A stretch of 64,000 nt of DNA, taken from NCBI GenBank assembly GCA_029961685.1, contig JARWKL010000008.1, forward strand, positions 25,369,119 to 25,433,118. The letters are read 5' to 3'. This DNA is from Aristolochia californica. Its lineage: Eukaryota; Streptophyta; Magnoliopsida; Piperales; Aristolochiaceae. Below the pieces are notes generated by a model. It was not told the origin of the DNA and did not search any database. It worked only from the letters and a program-made list of their open reading frames with translations. The translations under genes were made by a program, and so were the position numbers. Shown piece after piece: positions 15,126 to 27,588 of this stretch (position 1 is the first letter of the stretch; every line of letters begins with the position of its first letter).

Positions 15126-15167
15126 AAGTAGTGGATATGCATGCAAAATAATATGAAAACTATAATA
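14953..15167. repeat. Truncated 215-bp unit at domain boundary
   Basis: The unit starts normally (aatgtaactaaag) but jumps at about 15101-15146 from the AACATGTT region straight to the unit end gcaaaataatatg, losing about 285 bp. A 21-bp direct repeat (aagtagtggatatgcatgcaa) sits at the joint, at 15101-15121 and again at 15126-15146. The left side is a left-domain unit. The right side has the gcaaaataatatg ending typical of class S4, and an S1 unit follows. The joint is therefore the physical border between the irregular domain and the HOR domain. Confidence 0.88.
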
Positions 15168-16664
15168 AATGTAAGTGAAGCAAATTATTTCACGCACTAA
15201 AATGAACTCCAAAGTTTTGTAATCCATGTTTGGGAAATTCCACTAGTACAACCCTAATAGCTCGGAGGAATTTTATAGGAAAGAGACTTCTAACTGATCC
15301 TAACATGTTTTAAATGTGATGGATATGCATGCCAGAAACATGTTAAGGATGGAAGTGACCTAATGATCCATAAATTTCAAGGAGTAGAAAAAATTAAATT
15401 CTCAAGTTAACGTGTGGTTGGATATTTACCAAAGCCAAAAAACCCACTTTTTTACAATCCTTAAAAAAGATAGATACTTTTTGGAATTATCTCTCTCAGC
15501 ATTTGTGCATTTCCATTTTGGATGGTCAAATATTTTTGTTTCAGATCCAAACTAGAGTTTTCACTCTCTCCTTTTTTCTTCTAAAGAAAAAAGATATAAG
15601 GCAAATAGATCGCAACAAAATGAAAATTTTAGAGTTTAAGTATGCAAAAAAATTTGAAAACTATAGTAAATGTAAGTGAAGAAAATTATTTCACGTACTA
15701 AAAATGATCACAAAAGTTTTGTTATCCACGTTTGGGAAATTCGATTAGTACAAACCCTAATAGCTTGGCGGAATTTTTTAGGAAAGAGATTTGTAACTGA
15801 TCCTAACATATTTTAAGCGTGGTGGATATGCATGCCAAAAACATGTTGAGGATGCAAGTGACCTAATGATCCAAAAATTTTAAGGAGTAGAAAAAATTAA
15901 ATTCTCTAGTTAATGTGTGGTTGGATATTTACCAAAGCCAAACTACCCACTTTTTGCCATTCCTTAAAAATCACAGATACTTTTGGAATTATCTCTCTCA
16001 ACATTTGTGCATTTCCATTTTGGATGTTCAATTTTTTTTTTCAGATCCAAACTGGAGTTTTCACTCCTCCATTTTCCTTGTAAACAAAAATGATATAAGG
16101 CATATAGATCGCGACAAAATTAAAATTTTAGAGTTTATGTATGCAAAAAAAATTGAAAACTATAATAAATGTAAGTGAAGAAAATTATTTCACGCACTAA
16201 AAATGAACTCCAAACTTCTGTTATCCATGTTTGGGAAATTCGATTAGTACAACCCCAAATAGCTCGGAGGAATTTTATAGGAAAGAGACTTCTAACTGAT
16301 CCTAACATGTTTTAAATGTGGTGGATATCCATGCCAGAAACATGTTAAGGATGCAAGTGACGTAATGATCCAAAAATTTTAAGGAGTAGAAAAAACTAAA
16401 TTCTCTAGTTAACGTGTGGTTGGATATTTACCAGAGCCAAACAACCCACTTTTTGCCAATCCTTAAAAATCATAGATACTTTTTGGAATTATCTCTCTCT
16501 GCATTTGTGCATTTCCATTTTGGAAGTCCAGCCTTTTTTAAGATCCAAACTTGAGTTTTCAATCTCCCATTTTTCTCATAAACAAAAAAGATATAGGGAA
16601 ATAGATCGCAACAAAGTGAAAATTTTAGAGTTTATATATGCAAAATAATATGAAAACTATAATA
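15168..16664. repeat. HOR trimer S1 - S2/S3 hybrid - S4
   Basis: Units at 15168 (S1), 15669 (S2 head, S3 tail) and 16168 (S4). The middle unit has an S2 head (ttcgattag, a six-T run in place of tttata) and then S3 features from aacatatttt onward. Its variants ttttaagcg, catatagatcgcgac and aaaatta, with aacttctg and ccccaaatagctcgg in the S4 unit, match the trimer at 32579-34035. Confidence 0.85.
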
Positions 16665-18147
16665 AATGTAAGTGAAGCAAATTATTTCACGCACTAAAAT
16701 GAACTCCAAAGTTTTGTAATCCATGTTTGGGAAATTCCACTAGTACAACCCCTAATAGCTTGGTGGAATTTAATGGGAAAGTGACTTCTAACTGATCCTA
16801 ACATGTTTTAAATGTGTTGGATATGCATGCCAGAACATGTTGAGGATGGAAGTTACCTAACGATCCATAAATTTCAAGGAGTAGAAAAAATTAAATTCTC
16901 AAGTTAACGTGTGGTTGGATATTTACTAGAGCCAAACAACCCACTTTTTTACAATCCTTAAAAATCACAGATACTTTTTAGAATTATCTCTCTCAGCATT
17001 TGTGCATTTCTATTTTGGATGTTCAAATTTTTTTGTTTCAGATCCAAACTAGAGTTTTTACTCTCAACTTTTTTCTCGTAAACAAAAAAGATATTAGGCA
17101 AATAGATGGCAACAGAATGAAAATTTTAGAGTTTAAGTATGCAAAAAAATTTGAAAACTATAATAAATTTAAGTGAAGAAAATTAGTTCACGTACTAAAA
17201 ATGAACACAAAAGTTTTGTTATCCATGTTTGGGAAATTCGATTAGTACAAACCCTATTTGCTTGGTGGAATTTTTTAGGAAAGAGATTTCTAACTGATCC
17301 TAACATGTTTTAAATGTGGTGGATATGTATGCCAGAAACATGTTGAAAATTAAAGTGACCTAATGATCCAAAAATTTCTACGAGTAGAAAAAAATAAAAT
17401 CTCAAGTTAACGTGTGGTTGAATATTTACCAGAGCCAAACAACCCACTTTTTTCTAATCCTTAAAAATTACAAATACTTTTTGAAATTATCTCTCTCGGC
17501 ATTTTTGCATTTCCATTTTGGAAGTTCAGTTTTTTTTTCAGATCCAAATTTAAGTTTTCACTCTCCCATTTTTGATAGAAACAAAAAAGATATAAGGCAA
17601 ATAGATCGCAACAAAATGAAAATTTTAGAGTTTATGTGGGCTAAAAAATATGAAAACTATAATAAATGTAAGTGAAGCAAATTATTTCTAGCACTGAAAT
17701 GAACTCCAAAGTTTTGTAACCCATGTTTGGGAAATCCAACAGTACAACCCAAAATAGCTTGGTGCAATTTTATAGGAAAGAGACTTCTAACTGATCCTAA
17801 CATATTTTTAATGCGGTGGATATGCATACCAGAAACAAGTGGCCTAATGATCCAAAAATTTTAAGGAGTAGAAAAAACTAAATTCTCTAGTTAACGAGTA
17901 GTTGGATATTTACCAAAGCCAAACTACCCACTTTTTGCCAATCCTTAAAAATCACAGATACTTTTTGGAATTATCTCTCTCAGCATTTGTGCATTTCCAT
18001 TTTGGAAGTTCAGTTTTTTTTTCAGATCCAAACTTGAGTTTTTAATCTCCCATTTTTCTCATAAACAAAAAAGATATAGGGAAATAGATCGTAACAAAGT
18101 GAAACTTTTAGAGTTTATGTAAGCAAAATAATATGAAAACTATAATA
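16665..18147. repeat. HOR variant S1 - S2 - S3/S4 hybrid
   Basis: Units at 16665 (S1), 17166 (S2) and 17665. The third has an S3-like head (aacccaaaatag) and S3 middle (ccaaagccaaactaccc), then S4 features (ggaagttcag, aatctcc, caaaataatatg). It is 483 bp, with about 15 bp lost near 17836 where acatgttgaggatgc is shortened. It reads as a tetramer that lost one unit between S3 and S4. Confidence 0.8.
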
Positions 18148-20137
18148 AATGTAATTGAAGCAAATTATTTCATGCACTAAAATGAACTCCAAAGTTTTGT
18201 AATTCATGTTTGGGAAATTCCACTAGTACAACCCCTAATAGCTTAGTGTAATTTTATAGGAAAGCGACTTCTAACTGATCCTAACATGTTTTAAATGTGG
18301 TGGATATGCATGCAAGAAACATGTTGAGGATGGAAGTGACATAATGATCCATAAATTTCAAGAAGTAGAAAAAAATAAATTCTCAAGTTAACGTGTGGTT
18401 GGATATTTAGCAGAGCCAAACGACCCACTTTTTTACAATCCTTGAAAATCACAGATACTTTTTAGAATTATCTCTCTAAGCATTTGTGCATTTCCATTTG
18501 GGATGTTCAAATTTTTTTGTTTCAGATCCAAACAAGAGTTTTCACTCTCTCCTTTTTCCTCGTAAACAAAAAAGATATAAGGCAAATAGATCGCAAGAAA
18601 ATGAAAATTTTAGAGCTTAAGTATGGAAAAAAATTTGAAAACTATAATAAATGTAAATAAAGAAAATTATTTCACGCACTAAAAATGAACACAAAAGTTT
18701 TGTTATCCATGTTTAGGAATTTCGATTAGTACAACCCCTAATAGCTTGGTGGAATTTTTTAGGAAAAAGACTTCTAACTGATCCTAACATGTTTTAAATG
18801 TGGTGGATATGCATGCCAGAAATATTTTGAGAAAGAAAGTGACCTAATGATCCAAAAATTTCTAGGAGTACAAAAAAATAAATTCTTAAGTTAACATTTT
18901 TACCAGAGCCAAACAACCCACGTTTTACCAATCCTTAAAAATCACAAATAATTTTTGGAATTATCTCTCTCAGAATTTTTGCATTTCCATTTTGGAAGTT
19001 CAGTTTTTTTTTCAGATCCAAATTTGAGTTTTCACTCTCCCAATTTTGTCATAAACAAAAAAGATATAAGGCAAATAGATCGCAACAGAGTGAAAATTTT
19101 ATAGTTTTTGTGTGCAAAAAAATATGAAAACTATAATAAATGTAAGTGAAGTAAATTATTTCAAGCACTAAAATGAACTCCAAAGTATTGTAATCCATGT
19201 TTGGGAAATTCCAAAAGTATAACCCTAAATAGCTTGGAGGAATTTTATAGGAAAGAGACTTCTAACTGATGCAAACATATTTTAAATGTGGTGGATATGC
19301 ATGCCAAAAACATGTTGAGGATGCAAGTGACCTAATGATCCAAAAGTTTTAAGGAGTAGAAAAAACTAAATTCTCTAGTTAACGTGTGGTTGGATATTTA
19401 CCAAAGCCAAACTACCAACTTTTTGCTAATCCTTAAAAATCACAGATACTTTTGGAATTATCTCTCTCAGCATTTGTGCATTTCCATTTTGGATGTTAAA
19501 TGTTTTTTTTTCAGATCCAAACTGGAGTTTTCTCTCTCCCATTTTTCTCGTAAACAAAAATGATATAAGGCAAATATATCGCAACAAAATGAAAATTTTA
19601 GAGTTTATGCATGCAAAAAAATTTGAAAACTACAATAAATGTTAGTGAAGAAAATTATTTCATGCACTAAGAAGGAACTCCAAACTTTTGTTATCCATGT
19701 TTGGGAAATTCAATTAGTACAACCCCTAATAGCTCGGAGGAATTTTATGGGAAAGAGACTTCTAACTGATCCTAACATGTTTTAAATGTGGTGGATTGCA
19801 TGCCAGAAACATGTTGAAGATGCAAGTGACCTAATGATCCAAAAACTTTAAGGAGTAGAAAAAAACTAAATTCTCTTGTTAACGTGCGGATGGATATTTA
19901 CCAGATCCAAACAACCCACTTTTTGAAAATCCTTAAAAATCACATATACTTTTTGGAATTATCTCTCTAAGCATTTGTACATTTCCTTTTTGGAAGTTCA
20001 GTTTTTTTTTTTAAGATCCAAACTTGAGTTTTCAATCTCCCAATTTGCTCATAAACAAAAAAGATATAAGGAAATAGATCGCAACAAAGTGAAAATTTTA
20101 GAGTTTATGTATGCAAAATAATATGAAAACTATAATA
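18148..20137. repeat. HOR tetramer S1-S2-S3-S4
   Basis: Units at 18148 (S1), 18650 (S2), 19139 (S3) and 19638 (S4), 1990 bp in all. This is the complete four-class order from which the shorter variants can be derived by single exchanges. The S2 unit is 489 bp and lacks part of the gtgtggttggat stretch near 18895. Confidence 0.87.
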
Positions 20138-21126
20138 AATGTACGTGAAGCAAATTATTTCACGCACTAAAATGAAATCTAAAGTTTTGTAATCCATGTT
20201 TGGGAAATTCCAATAGTACAACCCTAAATAGCTTGGCGGAATTTTATAGGAAAGAGACTTCTAACTGATCCTAACGTATTTTAAATGTAGTGGATACTCA
20301 TGCCAGAAACATGTTGAGGATTCAAGTGACCTATTGATCCAAAAATTTTGAGAAGAAAAAACTAAATTCTCTAGTTAACGTGTGGTTGGTTATTTACCAA
20401 AGCCAAACTACCCACTTTTTCCCAATCCTTAAAAATAACAGATACTTTTGAAATTATCTCTCTTAACATTTGTGCATTTCCATTTTGGATGTTCAATATT
20501 TTTTTTCAGATCCAAACTGGAGTTTTCTCTCTCCCTTTTATCTCGTAAACAAAAATGATATAAGGTAAATAGATCGCAACAAAATGAAAATTTTACAGTT
20601 TATGTATGCAAAAAATTTTGAAAACTATAATAAATGTAAGTGAAGAAAATTATTCCATGCACTAAAATTGAACTCCAAACTTTTGTTATCCATGTTTGGG
20701 AAATTAGATTAGTACAACCCCTAAAGCTCGGTGGAATTTTTTAGGAAAGAGATTTCTAACTGATCCTAACATGTTTTAAATGTGGTGGATATGCATGCCA
20801 GAAACATGTTGAGGATGCAAGTGACCTAATGATCCAAAATTTTAAGGAGTAGAAAAAACTAAATTCTTTAGTTAACGTGTTGTTGGATATTTACCAGAGC
20901 CTAACAACCCACTTTTTGCCAATCCTTAAAAATCACAGATACTTTTTGGAATTATCTCTCTCAGCATTTGTGCATTTCCATTTTGGAAGTTCATTTTTTT
21001 TTCAGATCCAAACTTGAGTTTTCAATCTCCCAATTTTCTTATAAACAAAAAAGATATAAGGAAATAGATCGCAACAAAGTGAAATTTTAGAGTTTATGTA
21101 TGCAAAATAATATGAAAGCTATAATA
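20138..21126. repeat. HOR dimer S3-like - S4
   Basis: Units at 20138 and 20633. The first begins with S1-like tcacgcactaaaatg but carries S3 marks ttccaatag, accctaaatag and ccaaagccaaactaccc. The second is S4 (aactccaaac, ggaagttcat, aatctccc). It can be read as a tetramer that lost S1 and S2 through an S1/S3 head exchange. Confidence 0.78.
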
Positions 21127-22607
21127 AATGTACGTGAAGGCAATTATTTCACGCACTAAAAAGAAGTGCAAAGTTTAGTAATCCATGTTTGGGAAATTGC
21201 ATTAGTACAACCCCTAATAGTTCATGTAATTTTCTCATAAAGAGACTTCTAACTGATCCTAACATGTTATAAATGTGGTGGATATGCATGCCAGAAATAT
21301 GTTGAGGATGGAAGTGACCTAATGATCCATAAATTTCGAGTAGAAAAAAATAAATTCTCAAGTTTACGTCTGGTTGGATATATACCAGAGCCAAACAACA
21401 TACTTTTTTACAATCCTTGAAAATTACAGATACTTTTTAGAATTATCTCTCTCAGCATTTGTGCATTTCAATTTGGGATGTTCAAATTTTTTTGTTTCAG
21501 ATCCAAACAAGAGTTTTCACCCTCTCCTTTTTTCTCGTAAACAAAAAAGACATAAGGCAAATAGATTGCAACAAAATGAAATTTTTTTATTTTAAGTATG
21601 GAAAAAAATTTGAAAACTATAATAAATGTAAGTGAAGAAAATTATTTCACGCTCTAAAAAATAACACAAAAGTTTTGTTATCCATGTTTGGAAAATTCGA
21701 TTAGAACAACCCCATATAGCTTGGTGGAATTTTTTAGGAAAGAGACTTCTAACTGATCCTAACATGTTTTAAATGTGGTGGATATGCATGCCAGAAACAT
21801 GTTGGGAAAGAAAGTGACCTAATGATCCAAAAATTTCTAGGAGTACAAAAAATAAATTCTCAAGTTAACGTGTGGTTAGATATTTACTAGAGCCAAACAA
21901 CCCACTTTTTGCCAATCCTTAAAAATCACAAATAATTTTAGGAATTATCTCTCTCAGCATTTTTGCATTTCCATTTTGGAACTTCAGTTTTTTTTTCAGA
22001 TCCAAATTTGAGTTTTCATTCTCCCAATTTTGTCTTAAACAAAAAAGATATAAGGCAAATAGATCGCAACAAAGTGAAAATTTTAAAGTTTTTGTGTGCA
22101 AAAAAATATGAAAACTATAATAAATGTTAGTAAAGAAAATTATTTCTCGCACTAAAAATGAACTCCAAACTTTTGTTAACCTTGTTTGGGAAATTCGATT
22201 AGTACAACCCCTAATAGCACGGAGGAATTTTATAGGAAAGAGACTTCTAACTGATCCTAACATGTTTTAAATGTGGTGGATATGCATGCCAGAAACATGT
22301 TGAGGATGCAAGCTACCTAATAATCCAAAAATTTTAAGGAGAAGAAAAAACTAAATTCTCTAGTTAACATGTTGTGGATATTTACCAGAGCCAAACAACC
22401 CACTTTTTGCCAATCCTTAAAAATCACAGATACTTTTTGGAATTATCTCTCTCAGCATTTGTGCTTTTCCATTTTATTTTTTCAGATCCAAACTTCAGTT
22501 TTCAATCTCCCATTTTTCTCAAAAATAAAAAAGATATAAGGACATAGATCGCAACAAAGTGAAAATTTTAGAGTTTATATGTGCAAAATAATATGAAAAC
22601 TATAATA
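21127..22607. repeat. HOR trimer S1 - S2 - S4 (S3 missing)
   Basis: Units at 21127 (a diverged S1 with caattatttcacgc and aagaagtgcaaag), 21625 (S2) and 22123 (S4). Here S3 is lost cleanly near a unit boundary: the S2 ending gtgtgcaaaaaaatatg is followed directly by the S4 head. The S4 unit also lost about 12 bp before its T-tract near 22473. Confidence 0.82.
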
Positions 22608-23599
22608 AATGTAAGTGAAGCAAATTATCTCACGCACTAAAATGAACTCCAAATTTTGTAAACCATGTTTGGGAAATTCCACTAGTACAACCCCTAATAG
22701 CTTGGTGGAATTTTATAGGAAAGAGACTTCTAACTGATCCTAACATGTTTTAAATGTCGTGGATATGCATGCCGGAAACATGTAGAGGATGGAAGTGACC
22801 TAATGACCCAAAAATTTTGAGTAGAAAAAACTAAATTCTCTAGTTAGCGTGTGGTTGGATATTTACAAAAGCCAAACTACCCACTTTTTGCCAATCCTTA
22901 AAAATCACAGATACTTTTGGAATTATCTCTATCAGCATTTGTGCATTTCCATTTTGGATGTTCAATTTTGTTTTTCAAATCCAAACTGGAGTTTTCTCTC
23001 TCCCATTTTTCTCCTAAAAAAATGATATAAGGCAATTACATCGCAACAAAATGAAAATTTTAGAGTTTATGCATGCAAAAAAATTTGAAAACTATAATAA
23101 ATGTTAGTAAAGAAAATTATTTCACGCACTAAAAATGAACTCCAAACTTTTGTTATCCATATTTGGGAAATTCGATTAGTACAACCCCTAATAGCTCGGA
23201 GGAATTTTATAGGAAAGAGACTTCTAACTGATCCTAACATGTTTTAAATGTGGTGGATATGCATGCCAGAAACATGTTGAGGATGCAAGTGACCTAATGA
23301 TCCAAAAACTTTAAGGAGTAGAAAAAACTAAATTCTCTAGTTAACGTGCGGGTGGATATTTACCAGAGCCAAACAACCCACTATTTTCCAATCCTTAAAA
23401 ATCACAGATACTTTTTAGAATTATCTCTCTCAGCATTTGTGCATTTCCATTTTGGAAGTTCAATTTTTTTTTTTGAGATCCAAACTTGAGTTTTCAATCT
23501 CCCATTTTTCTCATAAACAAAAAAGATATAGGGAAATAGATTGCAACAAAGTGAAAATTTTAGAGTTTATATATGCAAAATAATATGAAAACTATAATG
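22608..23599. repeat. HOR dimer S1/S3 hybrid - S4
   Basis: Units at 22608 and 23100. The first has an S1 head (gaagcaaattatctcacgc, ttccactag) and an S3 tail (actaaattctctag, gccaaactaccc, aaactggag, aatgatataagg). The second is S4. This is the product expected if exchange inside S1 and S3 removed the two units between. Confidence 0.82.
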
Positions 23600-25597
23600 A
23601 ATGTAACGGAAGCAAATTATTTCATGCACTAAAATGAACTCCAAAGTTTTGTAATCGATGTTTGGGAAATTCCACTAGTACAACCCCTAATAGCTTGGTA
23701 GAATTTTATAGGAAAGAGACTTCTAACTGATCCTAACATGTTTTAAATGTGGTGGATATCCATGCCAGAAACATGTTGTGGATGGAAGTGACCTTATGAT
23801 CCATAAATTTCAAAGGGTAGAAAAAAATTAAATTCTCAAGTTAACGTGTGGTTGGATATTTACCAGAGCCAAACAACCCACTTTTTTAAAATCCTTAAAA
23901 ATCAGAGATACTTTTTAGAATTATCTCTGTCAGCATTTGTGCATTTCCATTTTGGATGTTCAAATTTTTTTGTTTCAGATCCAAATTAGTGTTTTCACTC
24001 TCTCCTTTTTTCTCATAAACAAAAAAGATATAAGGCAAATAGATCGCAACAAAATGAAAATTTTAGAGTTTAAGTATGCAAAAAAAATTTAAAACTATAA
24101 TAAATGTAAGTGAAGAAAATTATTTCACGCACTAAAAATGATCACAAAAGTTTTGTTATCCATGTTTGAGAAATTCGATTAGTACAACCCCTAATAGCTT
24201 GGTGGAATTTTTTAGGAAAGAGACTTCTAACTGATCCTAACATGTTTTAAATGTGGTGGATATGCATGCTAGAAACATGTTGAGAATGAAAGTGACCTAA
24301 TGATCCAAAAATTTCTAGGAGTACAAAAAAATAAATTCTCAAGTTAACATATGGTTGGATATTTACCAGAGCCAAACAACTCACTTTTTGCCAATCCTTA
24401 AAAATCATAAATATTTTTTTGAAAGATCTCTCTCGGCATTTTGGCATTTCCATTTTGGAAGTTCAATTTTTTTTTTCAGATCCAAATTTGAATTTTCTCC
24501 CTCCCATTTTTTTCATAAACAAAAAATATATAAGGCAAATAGATCGCAAAAAAGTGAAAATTTTTGAGTTTATGTGTGTGAAAAAATATGAAAACTATAA
24601 TAAATGTAAGTGAAGTAAATTATTTCAAGCACTAAAATGAACTCCAAAGTTTTGAAATCCACGTTTGGGAAATTCCGATAGTACAACCCTAAATAGCTTG
24701 GCGGAATTTTATAAGAAAAAGACTTCTAACTGATACTAACATATTTTAAATGAAGTGGAAATGCATGCCAGAAACATGTTGAGGATGCAAGTGACCTAAT
24801 GATCCAAAAATTTTAAGGAGTAGAAAAAACTAAATTCTCTAGTTAACGTGCGGTTGGATATTTACCAAAGCCAAACTACCCACTTTTTGCCAATCCTTAA
24901 AAATCACATATACTTTTGAAATTATCTCTCTTCACATTTGTCCATTTCCATTTTGGATCTTCAATTTTTTTTTTCAGATCCAAACTGGAGTTTTCTCTCT
25001 CCCATTTTTCTCGTAAACAAAAATGATATAAGGCAAATAGATCGGAACAAAATGAAAATTTTAGAGTTTATGTATGCAAAAAAAATTGAAAACTATAATA
25101 AATATAAATGAAGAAAATTATTTCACGCACTAAAAATGTACTCCAAACTTTTGTTATGCATGTTTGGGAAATTCAATTAGTACAACCCCTAAAGCTCGGT
25201 GGAATTTTATAGGAAAGGGACTTCTAACTGATCCTAACATATTTCGAATGTGGTGGATATGTAGGCCAAAAACATGTTGAGGATGCAAGTGACCTAATGA
25301 TCCAAAAATTTTAAGGAGTAGAAAAAACTAAATTCTCTAGTTAAGGTGTGGTTGGATATTTACCAGAGCCAAACAACCCACTTTTTGCCAATCCTTAAAA
25401 ATCATAGATACTTTTTGGAGTTATCTCTCTCAGTATTTGTGCATTTCCATTTTGGAAGTTCAGTTTTTTTTTCAGATCCAAACTTGAGTTTTCAATCTCT
25501 CATTTTTCTCATAAACAAAAAAGATATAAGGCAATAGATCAAAACAAAGCGAAAATTTTAGAGTTTATCTATGCAAAATAATATGAAAACTATAATA
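23600..25597. repeat. HOR tetramer S1-S2-S3-S4
   Basis: Units at 23600 (S1), 24103 (S2), 24603 (S3) and 25101 (S4), 1998 bp. All class marks are present in order. S3 carries aacatattttaaatg, the variant that locates the S2/S3 exchange point seen in the trimers. Confidence 0.87.
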
Positions 25598-27588
25598 AAT
25601 GTGAGTGAAGCAAATTATTTCATGCACTAAAATGAACTCCAAAGTTTTGTAATCCATGTTTGGGAAATTGCTCTAGTACAACCCCTAATAGCTTGGTGGA
25701 ATTTTCATGGAAAGAGACTTCTAAGAGATCCTAACATGTTTTAAATGTGGTGGATATGCATGCCAGAAACATGTTGAGGATGGAAGTGACCTAATGATCC
25801 ATAAATTTCAAGGAGTAGAAAAAAATAAATTCTCAAGTTAACGTGTGGTTGGATATTTACCAGAGCCAAACAACCCACTTTTTTACAATCCTTGAAAATC
25901 ACAGATACTTTTTAGAATATCTCTCTCAGCATTTGTGCATTTCCATTTGGGATGTTCAAACTTTTTTGTTTCAGATCCAAACTAGAGTTTTCACTCTCTC
26001 CTTTTTTCTCGTAAACAAAAAAGATAAAAGGCAAAGAGATTGCAACAAAATAAAAATTTTAGAGTTTATGTATGGAAAAAAATTTGAGAACTATAATAAA
26101 TCTAAGTGAAGAAAATTATTTCACGCACTAAAAATGAACACAAAAGTTTTGTTATCCATGTTTGGGAAATTCGATAAGTACAACCCTAATAGCTTGGTGG
26201 AATTTTTTAGGAAAGAGACTTCGAACTGATCCTAACATGTTTTAAATGTGGTTCATATGCATGCCAGAAACATGTTGAGAAAGAAAGTGACCTAATGATC
26301 CAAAAATTTCTAGGAGTACAAAAAAATAAATTCTCAACTTAACGTGTGGTTAGATATTTACCAGTGCCAAACAACCCATTTTTTGCAAATCCTTAAAAAT
26401 CACAAATAATTTTTGGAATTATCTCTCTCAGCATTTTTGCATTTCCATTTTGGTAGTTCAGTCTTTTCTTCAGATCCAAATTTGAGTTTTCACACTCCCA
26501 ATTTTGTCATAAACAAAAAAGATATAAGGCAAATAGATCGCAACAAAGTGAAAATTTTATAGTTTTTGTGTGCAAAAAAATATGAAAACTATAATAAATG
26601 TAAGCGAAGCAAATTATTTCAAGCACTAAAATGAACTCCAAAGTTTTGTAATCCATGTTTGGTAAATTCCAATAGTACAACCCTAAATAGCTTGGTGGAA
26701 TTTTATAGAAAGAGACTTCTAACTGACCCTAGCATATTTTAAATGCGGTGGATATGCATGCCAAAAACATGTTGAGGATGCAAGTGACCTAATGATCCAA
26801 AAATTTTGAGTAGAAAAAAAAAATTCTCTAGTTAACATGTGGTTGGATATTTTCACAAGCATAACTACCCACTTTTTGCCAATCCTTAAAAATCATAGAT
26901 ACTTTTGGAATTATCTCACTCAGCATTTGTGTATTTCCATTTTGGATGTTCAATTTTTTTTTTCAGATCCAAACTGGAGTTTTCTGTCTCCCATTTTTCT
27001 CGTAAATAAAAATGATATAAGGCAAATAGATCGCAACAAAATGAAAATTTTAGAGTTTACGCATGCAAAAAAATTTGAAAACTATAATAAATGTAAGTGA
27101 AGAAAATTATTTCACGCACTAAAAATGAACTCCAAAGTTTTGTAATCCATGTTTGGGAAATTCGATTAGTACAACCCTAAATAGCTTGCTGGAATTTTAT
27201 AAGAAAGAGACTTCTAACTGACCCTAATATATTTTCAATGTGGTGGATATGCATGCCAGAAACATGTTGAGGATGCAAGTGACCTAATGATCCAAAAACT
27301 TTAAGGAGTAGAAAAAACTAAATTCTCTAGTTAACGTGCGGTTGGATATTTACCAGAGCCAAACAACCCACTTTTTGCCACTCCTTAAAAATCACATATA
27401 CTTTTTGGAATTATCTCTCTCAGCATTTGTGCATTTCCATTTTGGAAGTTCAGTTTTTTTTTTCAGATCCAAACTTGAGTTTTCAATCTCCCATTTTTTT
27501 CATAAACAAAAAAGATAAAAGGAAATAGATCCCAACAAAGTGAAAATTTTAGAGTTTATATATGCAAAATAATACGAAAACTATAATA
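25598..27588. repeat. HOR tetramer S1-S2-S3-S4
   Basis: Units at 25598 (S1), 26099 (S2), 26597 (S3) and 27090 (S4), 1991 bp. The S2 tail (tagatatttacc, cccattttttgcaaatcc), the S3 variant ctcactcagc and the following head (gtaattcatg, gacatctaac) all recur 4.49 kb downstream, placing this tetramer in the first copy of a nine-unit duplication. The S4 head is atypical (accctaaatagcttgc), suggesting some S3-type conversion. Confidence 0.85.

Larger units (their letters stand above)
1..15167. repeat. Left array domain, irregular order, cctatcc-type units
   Basis: Unit starts: 1, 501, 1002, 1505, 2005, 2504, 3006, 3506, 4004, 4501, 5000, 5500, 6000, 6500, 6970, 7470, 7961, 8461, 8958, 9458, 9957, 10456, 10950, 11445, 11946, 12448, 12947, 13448, 13951, 14452, 14953. 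Most second halves read tttttgcctatcc, where the next domain has gccaatcc or acaatcc. No three- or four-unit periodicity is visible. Variants do recur at long range. Examples are gaacaccaaatat at 501, 8461 and 11946; aaatgaacc in the heads at 2005, 10.95-11.45 kb and 12.95 kb; and cttgtcaac plus caaggg in the units at 1505 and 12448. Small deletions shorten the units at 6500 and 7470. This may be an older or less homogenised part of the array. Confidence 0.88.

Noticed and set aside
20218..20232. CCCTAAA, a plant telomere-like heptamer, in S3-type heads
   Set aside because: It occurs once per S3 unit as a one-base loss from acaacccctaatag, never in tandem; it is not a telomere repeat tract.
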